From NCBI RefSeq assembly GCF_024734405.1, contig NZ_CP059556.1, forward strand, positions 5,642,001 to 5,706,000: a stretch of 64,000 nucleotides of DNA. Direction: 5' to 3'. Both the position numbers and the translations under genes were made by a program. Source of the DNA: Saccharopolyspora gregorii (GTDB lineage Bacteria; Actinomycetota; Actinomycetes; Mycobacteriales; Pseudonocardiaceae). This document shows, piece by piece, positions 43,501-51,389 of the stretch (the stretch's first letter is position 1; the number at the start of each line of letters is the position of its first letter). The notes under the pieces were generated by a model, which ran no database searches, was not told the origin of the DNA, and worked only from the letters and a program-made list of their open reading frames with translations.

Positions 43501-44634
43501 CGCGCCCAGGACCATCTGCCGGTGCTGGAGCGCTTCGGCGAGTTCCGGGAAGTCCAGGCAGCGGGCGTAGAAGTCGGCCCGCAAGCCCAGCACCACCAGC
43601 CCGGGCGGGGTGCCGCCCGCGAATCCCGTCGTGCAGCAGGCGTTGAGCACCTGGACGAACAGCGCTCGCGCGCGCTCGTCCCGGCACATCGTGAACGCCT
43701 CCTCGAACTGGTCCACCACCAGCACCAGCCGCGCTTCGTCGCCGGCGGCGCGGCGCACGTGCGCACCGACGGCGTCCCGGACCGACTCGGCGAAGCGGAA
43801 CTCCGCTTCGGCATCCCGGTCCTCCGAGCCCGGGTCCTCCACGTCCTCGGCGCACCGGTCCGCTGCGCCCGGTGCGGCACCTCGGCGGTCGGCGGTGGCG
43901 AGGACCTCGTTGAGCTCGGGGATCAGCTCGGTGAGCGCGCGGAGCGGGTCCTCCCCCGGCGTGGTGGTGCGGACCGGCCACGTCGAGGAGCCTTGCTCGG
44001 CCAACGCCCCTCCGGTGAGCGCGGGGAGCAGGCCGGCGCCCAGCAGCGAGGACTTCCCGGCACCGGAGGCACCGACCAGCATCGTGATGCCGCCTTCATC
44101 GGCAGCGGCGGCGAGGCGTTCCACCAGCGTGGTCGTCGCGCGCTCCCGCCCGAAGAACCAACCGGACTCCTCCTGTCCGAACGCGGCCAGCCCGCGGTAG
44201 GGGCACAGCCCTCCGTCGACGGGCGGGGTCTCGGCGGCATCGCTCTCCTCGGCGGCGGGCGCCGGGTCGGGAGCGCTCAGCGGGCTGGTGAGCGCTTCTT
44301 CCCAACGGGCCCGCCAGGCCGACAGGTCGTACAGTCCTTCCACCGGAGGTTGCGGTTGGTGCTTGCGGGCCTCGCCGATGAGGATTTCGAGCACCACGGA
44401 GAGCGCGGCGAACCGGGCGGGCACGTTGCGCCCGCGCCGCCAGTCGCTGATCCGCTGAGCGGTGGACCGGATCGGCCTGCCGCGCTCGTCGAGCCGCCGG
44501 GCCCGCTCCACGGCGTCGGCCACCCGCTTCAGCGGAGGGTCACCCGCGGTCACGTACAGCAGCGCGAACCGTTCCGCGAACAGCGCCCGCACGCCGGTGC
44601 CCGTCGCCGAAGCCCCCGCTTTCCGGTCCGTCAT
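40510..44634 (-). CDS. nSTAND1 NTPase with 14 WD40 repeats
   Basis: A 1374-residue multidomain protein. The N-terminus (1-100) is helical and HTH-like (QRISDWRRGRNVPARFAAL). After a linker and CPYRGLAAFGQEESGWFFGRE comes a STAND NTPase with Walker A GASGAGKSSLL (K194) and Walker B LVLVVDQFEE. A winged-helix/helical part follows, then one hydrophobic segment (about 622-645). From about 710 to the end run 14 WD40 repeats of the FSPDGRTLA..D..VRLWDV type, enough for two seven-bladed propellers. STAND proteins switch on after ligand binding; WD40 acts as the sensor. It is a lone gene. Signalling or defence is inferred. Confidence 0.9.
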   Translation of the reverse strand: MTDRKAGASATGTGVRALFAERFALLYVTAGDPPLKRVADAVERARRLDERGRPIRSTAQRISDWRRGRNVPARFAALSVVLEILIGEARKHQPQPPVEGLYDLSAWRARWEEALTSPLSAPDPAPAAEESDAAETPPVDGGLCPYRGLAAFGQEESGWFFGRERATTTLVERLAAAADEGGITMLVGASGAGKSSLLGAGLLPALTGGALAEQGSSTWPVRTTTPGEDPLRALTELIPELNEVLATADRRGAAPGAADRCAEDVEDPGSEDRDAEAEFRFAESVRDAVGAHVRRAAGDEARLVLVVDQFEEAFTMCRDERARALFVQVLNACCTTGFAGGTPPGLVVLGLRADFYARCLDFPELAEALQHRQMVLGAMTVAELRKAITGPAKATGLQIEPGLVDVLLRDLGVSVGRAYGKPSQRAYDAGALPLLSHALMVTWQRRQSGKLTIAGYRAAGGIQGAVAATAERAWAELAEGGQAAARQVLLRLVHVGEDTQDTRRRATYTEIVEHAEHRDAAARALNVLTTARLVTLDADSAEISHEALLYAWPRLRSWIDQDRAGNLARQRLERDAESWRQEDRDPSLLYRGARLETAQHWADQVGSAELAPISHEFLHASMRHRRRAGWFRRGTAAAVCVFAAVAAVAAVLAVRERDDAEFRQVLAQADRLQAGDPSAAAKLNLVAERLRPDDEGVYTRLLSTQNSPLSMPVLGHEGPVYLTTFSPDGRTLATASYDETVRLWDVSDRMHPKQLGKPLTGFGSWVTSAVFSPDGRTLAAAGDDHLVRLYDVSDPARPESLGPPIGGTDGTIYLLAFSPDGRTLATANEDRTARLWNVTDPARPVPWGDPLTGHFAQVRTLAFTPDGRTLATSGDDRTVRLWNVADPARPAPLGQPLTGHTGGMHTVAFSPDGRTLASGSSDKTIRLWDVHDPARAEQLGPALIGHNAPVWSVKFSPDGRTLASGSADSSALLWNVTDPANATRLGQSLSSGSSTVFAVGFSPDGATLATGADDGTVRLWSLPERILSGHTARVNTALFSPDGRTLITAGDDHTMRVWDVSTRVPRQVAGPLEVYDGPVGSVYAAAFRPDGRILATGGGSGTVRLWDMRDRSAPKPLGRSFKVNTRYAGEVEFSPDGRTLVTCDDDHSVQLWNVADPENPVRVGGPLTGHRGYINEANFSPDGRLLATASSDGTVRMWDVSDRAHAKLVGKPLDTGDTETYTASFSPDGNTIATAGQDKAVRLWDVSDPAAPRLRANPLIGHTQIVKTAVFSPDGETLATAGEDRTVRLWDVSDPQRPSPIGNSVAEHQAAVNTVSFSPDGRTFATSSGDNTAQLWDLDEQYAIDRICATTRGVLPRAQWEQTIPQTPYSPPCT

Positions 44635-45279
44635 CCCCGTCCTCCTCCGGTCCGGATCCGGACCGGAAAATCCGGTACCCGCCGTTGAGCAGGTACTTCA
44701 CCACGCTCCGGACGCGGGCCAGCACACATCCACGCCGTCGCCTGCCATGCTCTGACACGGGCTGCGCCGAACGGGCCACGGACGGTCGATGCGCGCGAAC
44801 CGACCGAACGGTCCGGACAGCAGCCGAGTGGCGGTAGGTGTGCCGCTGAGGTGACTGGGGGTTTCGTCAGCGGCACACCGCACCACCTGGCTTCCGCCGG
44901 CAGCAAGCGGAATTCGGTCCGTCACACCGCACCGGAATCGAGAACCACCGAGCGATCACGAGAGTACGCGGAAACACCCCGACCACTCATGGTGGTCGGG
45001 GAAATCCGCGTCTCCGTGATGTCCTGAGCACGGCTCCGCCGGGCGTCCGGTGCGAATGGGCTCGGTCCGCTCCACGGGGAATCGGGTGCCCGGTCGAGCC
45101 GTTGGCGTGCGGTGCCGGGCTGCCGGGTGTGGAGGTGGCGCGCCGGCCGGGAACGCCCTCGGGGCGGTCGGATCACGGGCGTTCGCTGCCGCGGGGACCT
45201 CGAAGCTTCCGGCGCGACGCCGTCAGCCGGGTCCCTGCGGGCGGGGCCCGCCAGGTGGTGGCGAGTCGCCGTCGTGCTG
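44635..45279. other. 645-bp intergenic region upstream of the nSTAND gene
   Basis: The region holds a perfect 10-bp stem-loop, CCCCGACCAC/GTGGTCGGGG (44977-45001), without a U tract. It must also contain the promoter of the nSTAND gene. No gene is supported; the open frames lack homology and ribosome-binding sites. Confidence 0.5.
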
Positions 45280-45356
45280 TGGTGCCCCCGGTCGGGATCG
45301 AACCGACACTCGGACGAGTTTAAGTCGTCTGCCTCTGCCAGTTGGGCTACGGGGGC
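45280..45356 (-). tRNA. tRNA with UAA anticodon and short variable loop
   Basis: A 77-base cloverleaf with encoded CCA. Acceptor GCCCCCG pairs with CGGGGGC, and the discriminator is A. The D arm is GCC..GGC, the anticodon stem GACGA/TCGTC encloses loop CTTAAAC (anticodon TAA, reading UUA), and T arm GTCGG-TTCGATC-CCGAC is perfect. The variable region has only five bases (CGAGT), so this is a type I tRNA, whereas leucine tRNAs are normally type II with a long variable arm. It follows the ATP-grasp gene on the same strand by about 195 bases. The amino acid is uncertain. Confidence 0.85.
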
Positions 45357-45550
45357 TGGGCCTCAGCGCGCGACCGAGGAGGACCTCGGGAGCGGGCCGA
45401 GCCGTAATGGTGCCGACCGGCGCTGGACCGTTCGCCACCGCCGGTTCGGACGCACCGACTCTGCCCCCGGTTCCCACCGATCGGAAGCCGCCGAGCAGAG
45501 CAAGCCGCTCCCCCCGGTGCGCGGCGACCGGCGGTCCGCGCGGCCCGCGA

Positions 45551-46693
45551 TCACCGGTCCCACCTCGGCGCCGAGGTGGTCGCCGCGAGGTGCTCGTAGC
45601 GTTCGGCGACCCAGCGGTGCACGGCGGTGGAGACCGCGTCGTCCTGCGCCCGGTGCTCGAACCAGCGCCAGTCGCAGTTCACGTTGACCTCCAGGAACAC
45701 GTGGTCGGACTCCGCGGCGAGCAGGTCGAACGCCGCCACGTGCAGCCGCCAGAAGCGGCACAGCGCCAGCAGCCGCGTCTTCAGACCCGCGGGCAGCTCG
45801 ACCCGCTCCACGACCACCGAGTCCGGGTCGACCCACAGCTGCGCCGGATCGAGCTTGTCCACCCGGTAACCGATGACCTCGTCGCCGACGACGAAGGCGC
45901 GGATCTCGTGCTCGGAGCCGACGTACTGCTGCACCAGCACCGGGGCCGGCTCGCGCGCTTCCGCGGAGTGCCGGATGTCCAGCGGCCGTGGGAAGAGCCC
46001 GCGCAGCGCGCCCGGTTCAGGTTCGAGCATGTGGTGGCCCGCGGTCTTGACGATGCACTGGCCGCCGCCCGGGCGGTTCCGGCCCGGCAGCGTGGTCACC
46101 GCGGTGCGCGGCACCCGGAAACCGAAGGAGGCGGCGTCTCGCAGCTGCGTGAGCCGGTCCAGGTGCGCGCTGGAGCGCACCGGGTTGATCTGCTCCCAGT
46201 CGGCGCGGCCGGACAGCCAGCCGGACACCGCGCGCCACTGCTCGCGGACGTAGGCGCCGTGCACGGTCGTCGGGTCCACGGGCAGCGCCGTGATGTCGAA
46301 GTGCCGCCGCCACACGACGATCGGCCGCAGCAGCCAGCGTTCGAGCTCGATCAGCGGGGTGTCGGTGTAGACGGTGAGCGCGATGTCCAGGCACCGGTCG
46401 GCGTCGATGCGCACCATCCGGATGTTGCGTTCCGCCAGCGCGAGCGAGAGCTCGTTCATCTCCATGTCCGCAGCCCGCGCGAGCACCAGCACGCACGGGA
46501 TCGGATCGCCGTCGCCGTCGTCGACCAGGTCCGCGCGGTGCACGCGCTCCTGGAAGTCGAGGCTGGTGTCGGCGGAGCGGAAGAAGTAGTCCTGACCTTG
46601 CAGCAGCAGCGGCCCGGGACGGAAGTCGGCGGCGGCGGGTCCGGTCGTGGGGCCGAACGGGTGCGCGAAGTCGTCCGCCGCCCCCTCGGTCAT
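45551..46693 (-). CDS. ATP-grasp enzyme of the peptide-maturase type
   Basis: A 380-residue ATP-grasp ligase. A preATP-grasp domain (PCVLVLARAADMEMNELSLA, then PIVVWRRHFDITAL) is followed by the ATP-grasp fold, and the metal-binding acidic/Asn block is HVFLEVNVNCDWRWFE. This order, including the VWRR-type motif, resembles MvdC/MvdD and actinomycete peptide maturases that make omega-ester or amide rings. ATG 46693 has AGGAGG eight bases upstream. A small peptide gene lies 64 bases upstream on the same strand and is the natural candidate substrate. A role in another ligation is possible. Confidence 0.8.
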   Translation of the reverse strand: MTEGAADDFAHPFGPTTGPAAADFRPGPLLLQGQDYFFRSADTSLDFQERVHRADLVDDGDGDPIPCVLVLARAADMEMNELSLALAERNIRMVRIDADRCLDIALTVYTDTPLIELERWLLRPIVVWRRHFDITALPVDPTTVHGAYVREQWRAVSGWLSGRADWEQINPVRSSAHLDRLTQLRDAASFGFRVPRTAVTTLPGRNRPGGGQCIVKTAGHHMLEPEPGALRGLFPRPLDIRHSAEAREPAPVLVQQYVGSEHEIRAFVVGDEVIGYRVDKLDPAQLWVDPDSVVVERVELPAGLKTRLLALCRFWRLHVAAFDLLAAESDHVFLEVNVNCDWRWFEHRAQDDAVSTAVHRWVAERYEHLAATTSAPRWDR

Positions 46694-46757
46694 ACCCCGG
46701 TCCTCCTGCGGTGCCGCCATCACCGGTGCGCGATGGTCCGGCGGGTGCTGCGCTCGG

Positions 46758-46886
46758 TCAGTCGTCCTTCTTGCGGAACACCTCGGAAGCGGCCTGGTAC
46801 TCGGCCGCGAAATCGGCGAGCGGGCCATCCTGCACTTCGTCGCTGCGCAGCAGAGCCGCAAGTTCCTGGAGAGTCAAAGGATTCAC
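46758..46886 (-). CDS. 42-residue peptide, candidate precursor for the ATP-grasp enzyme
   Basis: A short gene on the same strand, directly before the ATP-grasp gene. The product starts with a leader-like helix (TLQELAALL) and ends in an acidic and lysine-bearing tail (SEVFRKKDD). Two starts are possible: GTG 46886, with GGGAAGG almost touching, and TTG 46877, at better spacing, giving 39 residues. There is no signal peptide. Lys, Ser, Asp and Glu in the tail are the residue types that such ligases join. The precursor call is inference from position and size. Confidence 0.6.
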   Translation of the reverse strand: MNPLTLQELAALLRSDEVQDGPLADFAAEYQAASEVFRKKDD

Positions 46887-47012
46887 CCCTTCCCCAACTG
46901 AGGCATCCTTTTGAGTGACGACGCCCCGACAGTCTTCGATTACCCGCTACTCATCGTCAAGGGTAGCGGGTCACCCGATCGCCTGCACGGAGCAGCCCCC
47001 ACTCGTATGCGA

Positions 47013-47043
47013 ATCACCGCGTGCTCATGGAGCACGCGGTGAT
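47013..47043 (-). terminator. Terminator after ndh
   Basis: A perfect 13-bp stem (ATCACCGCGTGCT/AGCACGCGGTGAT) with a five-base loop, 14 bases past the ndh stop. Confidence 0.75.
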
Positions 47044-47057
47044 CACCCGGAGTGCGG

Positions 47058-48380
47058 TCAGCTTGCCGCGGCCCGCTCGAAGTCGGCCTTCGGATTCTGG
47101 ATCTGACCCATCGACACGGCTTCCCGCTTGAACAGGAAAGCCAGCGTCCAGTCGATGACGATCCGCATCTTGCGGTTGAAGGTGGGCATCCGGCTCACGT
47201 GGTACGTGCGGTGCATGAACCAGGCGACGAAACCCTTGGCCTTGAACCCGTAGACGTCGGCGACGCCCTTGTAGAGCCCGAGGCCCGCCACCGAACCGGC
47301 GTAGGCGTGGCGGTACTCCTTGGTGGACTTGCCACGCAGCGACGCCAGCAGGTTCTTGCCGAGCTGGTTCGCCTGGCGCACCGCGTGCTGCGCGGACGGC
47401 GCGCAGGTCGCGTTCGGGTCGGTGTCGGCCTTCGAGAGGTCCGGCACCGCCGAGCAGTCACCGGCGGCCCACACGTTCGGCAGGCCCTCGACCTGGAGGT
47501 GCGAGGTGGCCTTGATCCGGCCGCGCTCGTCGAGCGGCAGGTCGGAGTTCTTCAGCACCGGGTTGGCCTTGACACCCGCGTTCCACACCAGCGTGTCGGT
47601 GTCGAACTCGGTCCCGTCGGAGAGCACGGCGTGCCCGTTCTCCACCGACTTCAGGAAGGTGTTCAGGTAGACCTGGATCCCGCGCTCTTCCAGGGCCTTG
47701 ACGACGTAGACGCCCATCTTCTCGCTGACCTCGGGCATCACGCGCCCGGCGGCCTCGACGAGGACCCACCGCATGTCCTCCGGCGAGATGGACTCGTAGT
47801 AGCGGGTGGCGTAGCGGGCCATGTCCTCCAGCTCCGCCAGCGCCTCGGCTCCGGCGAAGCCGCCACCGACGAAGGTGAAGGTGAGCAGCCGCTTGCGCAG
47901 CTCCTCGTCGGAGGTGTTGGCCGCCGCGTCCATCTTCGCCAGCACGTGGTTGCGCAGGTAGATGGCTTCACCGACGGTCTTGAGGCTGATGCCTTGTTCC
48001 GCCAGGCCGGGGATGGGCAGGAGTCGGGACACGGAGCCCAGCGCCACCACGAGCACGTCGTAGGGGAGCTCTTCGGGACCCGTCTGCGGGTTCTCGATCG
48101 TCACGACCTGGTCGGCGTGCTTGATCTCGGTGACACTGGCGGTGATCACATGACACCGCTTCAGGACTCGTCGCAGTGGCGCTACCACGTGGCGAGGCTC
48201 GACCGAGCCCGCCGCCGCTTCCGGTAGGAAGGGCTGGTAGGTCATGTGCGGCTGAGGATCGACCACGGTGACGGAGGCTTCACGACGTCCCAGCTTGGAC
48301 TGAAGCTGAAGCGCCGTGTACATGCCGACATAGCCGCCGCCGAGGATGAGAATCCGGGTGGGTTCGGATTTACCAGCCAT
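47058..48380 (-). CDS. ndh: Type II NADH dehydrogenase
   Basis: A 440-residue single-subunit FAD enzyme that oxidises NADH and reduces menaquinone without pumping protons. Two dinucleotide folds are visible: FAD motif ILILGGGYVGMYTALQL and NADH motif FTFVGGGFAGAEALAEL. The quinone-site block with AQHAVRQANQLGKNLL follows, and an amphipathic C-terminal helix anchors it to the membrane. ATG 48380 is the start. It is a single-gene unit with its own terminator. Confidence 0.95.
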   Translation of the reverse strand: MAGKSEPTRILILGGGYVGMYTALQLQSKLGRREASVTVVDPQPHMTYQPFLPEAAAGSVEPRHVVAPLRRVLKRCHVITASVTEIKHADQVVTIENPQTGPEELPYDVLVVALGSVSRLLPIPGLAEQGISLKTVGEAIYLRNHVLAKMDAAANTSDEELRKRLLTFTFVGGGFAGAEALAELEDMARYATRYYESISPEDMRWVLVEAAGRVMPEVSEKMGVYVVKALEERGIQVYLNTFLKSVENGHAVLSDGTEFDTDTLVWNAGVKANPVLKNSDLPLDERGRIKATSHLQVEGLPNVWAAGDCSAVPDLSKADTDPNATCAPSAQHAVRQANQLGKNLLASLRGKSTKEYRHAYAGSVAGLGLYKGVADVYGFKAKGFVAWFMHRTYHVSRMPTFNRKMRIVIDWTLAFLFKREAVSMGQIQNPKADFERAAAS

Positions 48381-48785
48381 GCCGATATGGTCGCACCACT
48401 GGAATGGGACACGGTCCGCAGACCCCCCCTAATGTGACGCCAGTCGCGCGTGGCACTGATCACGATCGACGCGCTGTGCGCGGGCGGCTGCGCTCGGTAC
48501 GCGGATCCATCGAGCGGGAGGGCCGGAGTGTTCGCCACCCTACCGACTTTTCCGGCCGGATAGCCACCTCGCCGCAGCATCTTCCGCGTTCCCGGGAGTT
48601 CGACGTCGGATCACCGCTCACCCGCGTTGACCAGGCACAGCACCGGAAACGAGCGCTTCGCGCGAGCGCGGACGGTGCCGTCGGGCCGTTCGCCACGATC
48701 AAGAAACCGGTGCTCACGGGCGCTGAACCGGTACGGCGCAACGGATTCGCCACACCCGCCCGACCGGAGCGGCTCCGGCAGCGAC
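48381..48785. other. 405-bp intergenic region upstream of ndh
   Basis: It contains the ndh promoter and the 3' flank of the first PIN gene. I see no supported gene, repeat or RNA. Confidence 0.45.
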
Positions 48786-49322
48786 TCACGCCTGCACCAC
48801 GGCGATGCCCCGTCTACCGACCGCACGAGGCCCGATCTCCTCGCACGCGGGGGAATCGGCGGCCGAGCCGAGGTCGCCGCCGAGTTCCGCCGACTCCCGG
48901 TCACCGCCACCTCCTGCCGGGCCCGGGAACCCGGAGAGCAGGTGGCGCATGCCGTCCGGATCCTCGGTGAGCAGCACGACCGGACGAGCGAGCCCCAGCG
49001 CGACCGCCGCGACCACCGCGTCCACTGTGGAGTTGACCCGGTGGCCCGCCGCGCCACCGGTGGTGCAGTTCCCGCCGAGACGGGCGTCCTCCGGACGCAC
49101 CGGGAGGACCTTGATCCGATCGAGCACCGCCGCGAGCTCCGACCCGGCACCGGAACCGAGCATCGCTTCGGCGAGCGTCACCGCGCTGATGACCACGTGG
49201 GCCCGGCGTGCGCGGGCGATCTCGACGTGCCCGCGGACGCGCACGTCACCGGCCGCGAGCTTGCGCACGGCAGCGGCGTCGAGCAGGAGCGTGCCGCCCG
49301 CGGCTATTCGTGGTCGGGCCAT
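48786..49322 (-). CDS. vapC: VapC-like PIN-domain toxin, pair 1
   Basis: A 178-residue PIN ribonuclease. The four acidic positions appear in LLLDAAAV, TLAEAML, STVDAVVAA and LLTEDPDG. VapC toxins cut RNA, often tRNA, until bound by VapB. The last 35 or so residues (after LLSGFPGP) are Gly/Ala-rich and unlike a PIN end; a frameshift near the 3' end is possible. ATG 49322 overlaps the antitoxin stop by 19 bases. Confidence 0.8.
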   Translation of the reverse strand: MARPRIAAGGTLLLDAAAVRKLAAGDVRVRGHVEIARARRAHVVISAVTLAEAMLGSGAGSELAAVLDRIKVLPVRPEDARLGGNCTTGGAAGHRVNSTVDAVVAAVALGLARPVVLLTEDPDGMRHLLSGFPGPAGGGGDRESAELGGDLGSAADSPACEEIGPRAVGRRGIAVVQA

Positions 49323-49705
49323 GCAAGCCTCGCCTTCTCCAGCACCGCCGACGGCACCCGTCCGTGTTCGCGTTCGAGCAGGTCGGCGAGCTCGGCCAGC
49401 AGATCCAGCTCCAGCTGCCGCGCGACCGCATCCGTGACGTACTGGCTGAACGCGCCGCGCCCGACCCGCTGCTGCACCGCAGCCGTCAGGTCCTCCGGGA
49501 TCGACACGCTCACCTTGCGCGCCCGACCCGACGACCGGATCTCCCCGGACGCCGCGGGGTGCACGACGTCCACGCCCCCTGGTGGCATCCCCGCCGACCG
49601 GTACCGCCCCACCAGCTCCGCCAACCGATCCGCGAACTCGGGCAACCGCCGCCCTTCGAGATCGGGCGAACTCGTCTCACCCGTTTCCTGCCGCTCCACT
49701 TCCAT
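49304..49705 (-). CDS. vapB: VapB-like antitoxin, pair 1
   Basis: A 133-residue partner of the PIN toxin. The C-terminal half (RKVSVSIPEDLTAAVQQRV) looks like a ribbon-helix-helix DNA-binding region followed by the toxin-binding tail. The N-terminal 60 residues are an extra domain ([20 protein letters not shown]). A 158-bp part of this gene (49511-49668) is repeated exactly at 52068-52225. ATG 49705 is the start; TAGTAT at 49711-49716 region may be a -10. Confidence 0.78.
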   Translation of the reverse strand: MEVERQETGETSSPDLEGRRLPEFADRLAELVGRYRSAGMPPGGVDVVHPAASGEIRSSGRARKVSVSIPEDLTAAVQQRVGRGAFSQYVTDAVARQLELDLLAELADLLEREHGRVPSAVLEKARLAWPDHE

Positions 49706-49819
49706 GCCCTGATACTACCGGCGGTGGCAACGAAAAACTCGAGAACGCCGCATGTTCACTCGAACACGTGATCGGCTCACCGTCGCTCGGCCGGACACCA
49801 CCGCTCCGGGCGCCGCCGG

Positions 49820-50215
49820 TCACAACAGCCAGTCGCGCTGACTGAAGTCCTCGTCCTCTTCGGGCTCACGGACCGACGGCCTCGTCTCGGACGCAGTCGC
49901 TCCCGCGGCCTCCGCTGCGCGAAGATCGGCGAACTGCGCCTCGCCGGTCGCAGCAAGCTCCGCGCGCTCCTCCTCGGAGAGCTTCTCGTAATCCTGCGCA
50001 CCCTTGCGGACCAGGGGATCCAGACCGGCTGCGAACACATCCGACGTGATCACATCGCGGAGTCCTCGCCGCCCCGAAAGCACCTCGTCGACCAAGCGCT
50101 TGAACCCAGGATCATCGACCTTGTCCCGAAGCACCCCGAGGGAGTTCTTCAGGTGTCGTGACAACGCCACATCACCGCGCGCCACATCGAGCGTGGTCTC
50201 CTCGTCACCCTGCAC
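49820..50215 (-). CDS. Hypothetical acidic protein in WXG100-type operon
   Basis: A 131-residue soluble, acidic protein (Asp/Glu/Arg-rich), ending in EEDEDFSQRDWLL. No signal or membrane segment. GTG 50215 starts one base after the stop of the gene before it, so the two are coupled. I do not recognise the family. Its place at the end of a WXG100-type operon suggests a chaperone or immunity-like partner, as inference. Confidence 0.65.
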   Translation of the reverse strand: MQGDEETTLDVARGDVALSRHLKNSLGVLRDKVDDPGFKRLVDEVLSGRRGLRDVITSDVFAAGLDPLVRKGAQDYEKLSEEERAELAATGEAQFADLRAAEAAGATASETRPSVREPEEDEDFSQRDWLL

Positions 50216-50216
50216 G

Positions 50217-50936
50217 TCACACCGCCGGATGGTCGTAGTCGGATCCGGGCAGCTGGTGCTGGTCCAGGTCCCGCAGCGCTGACGCGTAACCGGCGACCAA
50301 GCCGACGAATCCTTGAGCGGCGTTCCAGGCGATGGTGTGGGCCTGCAACGCCTGCCCCCACACGCCCATCGCTTTGGTCAACGTCGCTGCGAACGCGGCA
50401 CCGGAGAGGACCGGGCCGATGACCGTCCAGCTGCTCGCGGCCGCCGCCGCGAGCTCCAGTCCCATGGCGATGAGCAGGTCCAAGAGCATCTCGAGGAAGC
50501 TCTTGATCGAGTTCGCGGCTTCGTACATCCCGACCGCCATGTTCTTGAACTGCGAAGCGAGCTGCTGAAGCGTCTCTTCTTGCGCGCGGATGGCAACGCT
50601 CAACTCGCTGAAATAGGCGGCCGCGCCCTCTGCCGCATTGCCCTGCCAGTCGTGCGCGACCCCGTCCATCCCCGACGAGTTGGCCCGCGCGAACTCGACG
50701 TTGAAGTCGGCCAGGTGCTCGAGCGCGACCCCTGCCTTCTGCACGGTCTCCCAGTCACCGGCGAACTGCTCGGCCACCCAAGCCCACGGGTTGGTCCCGC
50801 AGACCATCTCCGCTGCCTGTCCGACCCAGTACGACAAGCTGATGTACTGGCTCGCCCCGATCACGTTCTCGACGAGATCGGGGATCGGATCGGACGGCTC
50901 CGGCGCGACCAGCACCGATGCAGGCGAACCCCCCAC
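50217..50936 (-). CDS. WXG100-superfamily-like protein
   Basis: A 239-residue helical protein with the WxG turn HDWQGNAAEG at W97-G99 in the middle of two long helices. A hydrophobic region follows (LLDLLIAMGLELAAAAASSW and a later Ala/Gly-rich helix). Longer than the 100-residue WXG100 proteins, it resembles secreted substrates of type VII (ESX) systems. GTG 50936 is the start. No ESX ATPase or membrane gene is in the window. Confidence 0.72.
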   Translation of the reverse strand: MGGSPASVLVAPEPSDPIPDLVENVIGASQYISLSYWVGQAAEMVCGTNPWAWVAEQFAGDWETVQKAGVALEHLADFNVEFARANSSGMDGVAHDWQGNAAEGAAAYFSELSVAIRAQEETLQQLASQFKNMAVGMYEAANSIKSFLEMLLDLLIAMGLELAAAAASSWTVIGPVLSGAAFAATLTKAMGVWGQALQAHTIAWNAAQGFVGLVAGYASALRDLDQHQLPGSDYDHPAV

Positions 50937-50952
50937 GTTCGTTCCTCACTCC

Positions 50953-51255
50953 TCATTCGTAGGAGCGGTCGAGCCGCTCCGCTTGTTCTCGGTCGGTGTC
51001 CCGATAGAACTGGGCCGCCTTGTCCACTTCCGAAGACGCCGCGCGCTGCAACTCCGCCAGCTTCCGGTAGTTCGCGGTCAGCGCGGCTTTCGCATCCTCC
51101 GCGGCCTCCACGGCCGTCGCGAACATCCGACCCTCCGCGTAGCCGAAGCTGATCCAGTCCTCGACGTAGTCGACTGCTTTGCCGGCGTCTGCGACCCGTT
51201 CGCCGAGTCCGCTCGCGAAGTCCGCGATGCCCTTCGGATCGGCCTTGAACCCCAC
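50953..51255 (-). CDS. ESAT-6-like helical partner
   Basis: A 100-residue all-helical protein (GFKADPKGIADFASGLG at the N-terminus, ending RLDRSYE) of the size of WXG100-type secretion partners, but without a clear W-x-G. GTG 51255 has GAAGGTGA upstream; other GTG codons lie a few codons before. It leads the three-gene operon and is 16 bases from the next gene. A role in forming a secreted heterodimer is inferred. Confidence 0.65.
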   Translation of the reverse strand: MGFKADPKGIADFASGLGERVADAGKAVDYVEDWISFGYAEGRMFATAVEAAEDAKAALTANYRKLAELQRAASSEVDKAAQFYRDTDREQAERLDRSYE

Positions 51256-51389
51256 TGAAATCACCTTCAGCACCCAGTAGCTCTCATCAGCGGGGGATGC
51301 GGCCCCCGCCCACACGTCGAAACCGTTCGACGGCGGCTTTCTACCACGCCGATAGGGTGCGCAGTTCAAGTTGGGCGAACGGGGGTCTG

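Noticed and set aside
40711-44688. 1325-residue open frame on the plus strand
   Set aside because: It is the antisense shadow of the WD40 gene; its repeats mirror the WD40 codons.
46915-47106. Small plus-strand open frame before ndh
   Set aside because: No ribosome-binding site, low-complexity product, and it overlaps the ndh terminator and 3' end.
49820-51255. A full type VII secretion locus
   Set aside because: No EccB, EccC, EccD or mycosin gene is present in the window.
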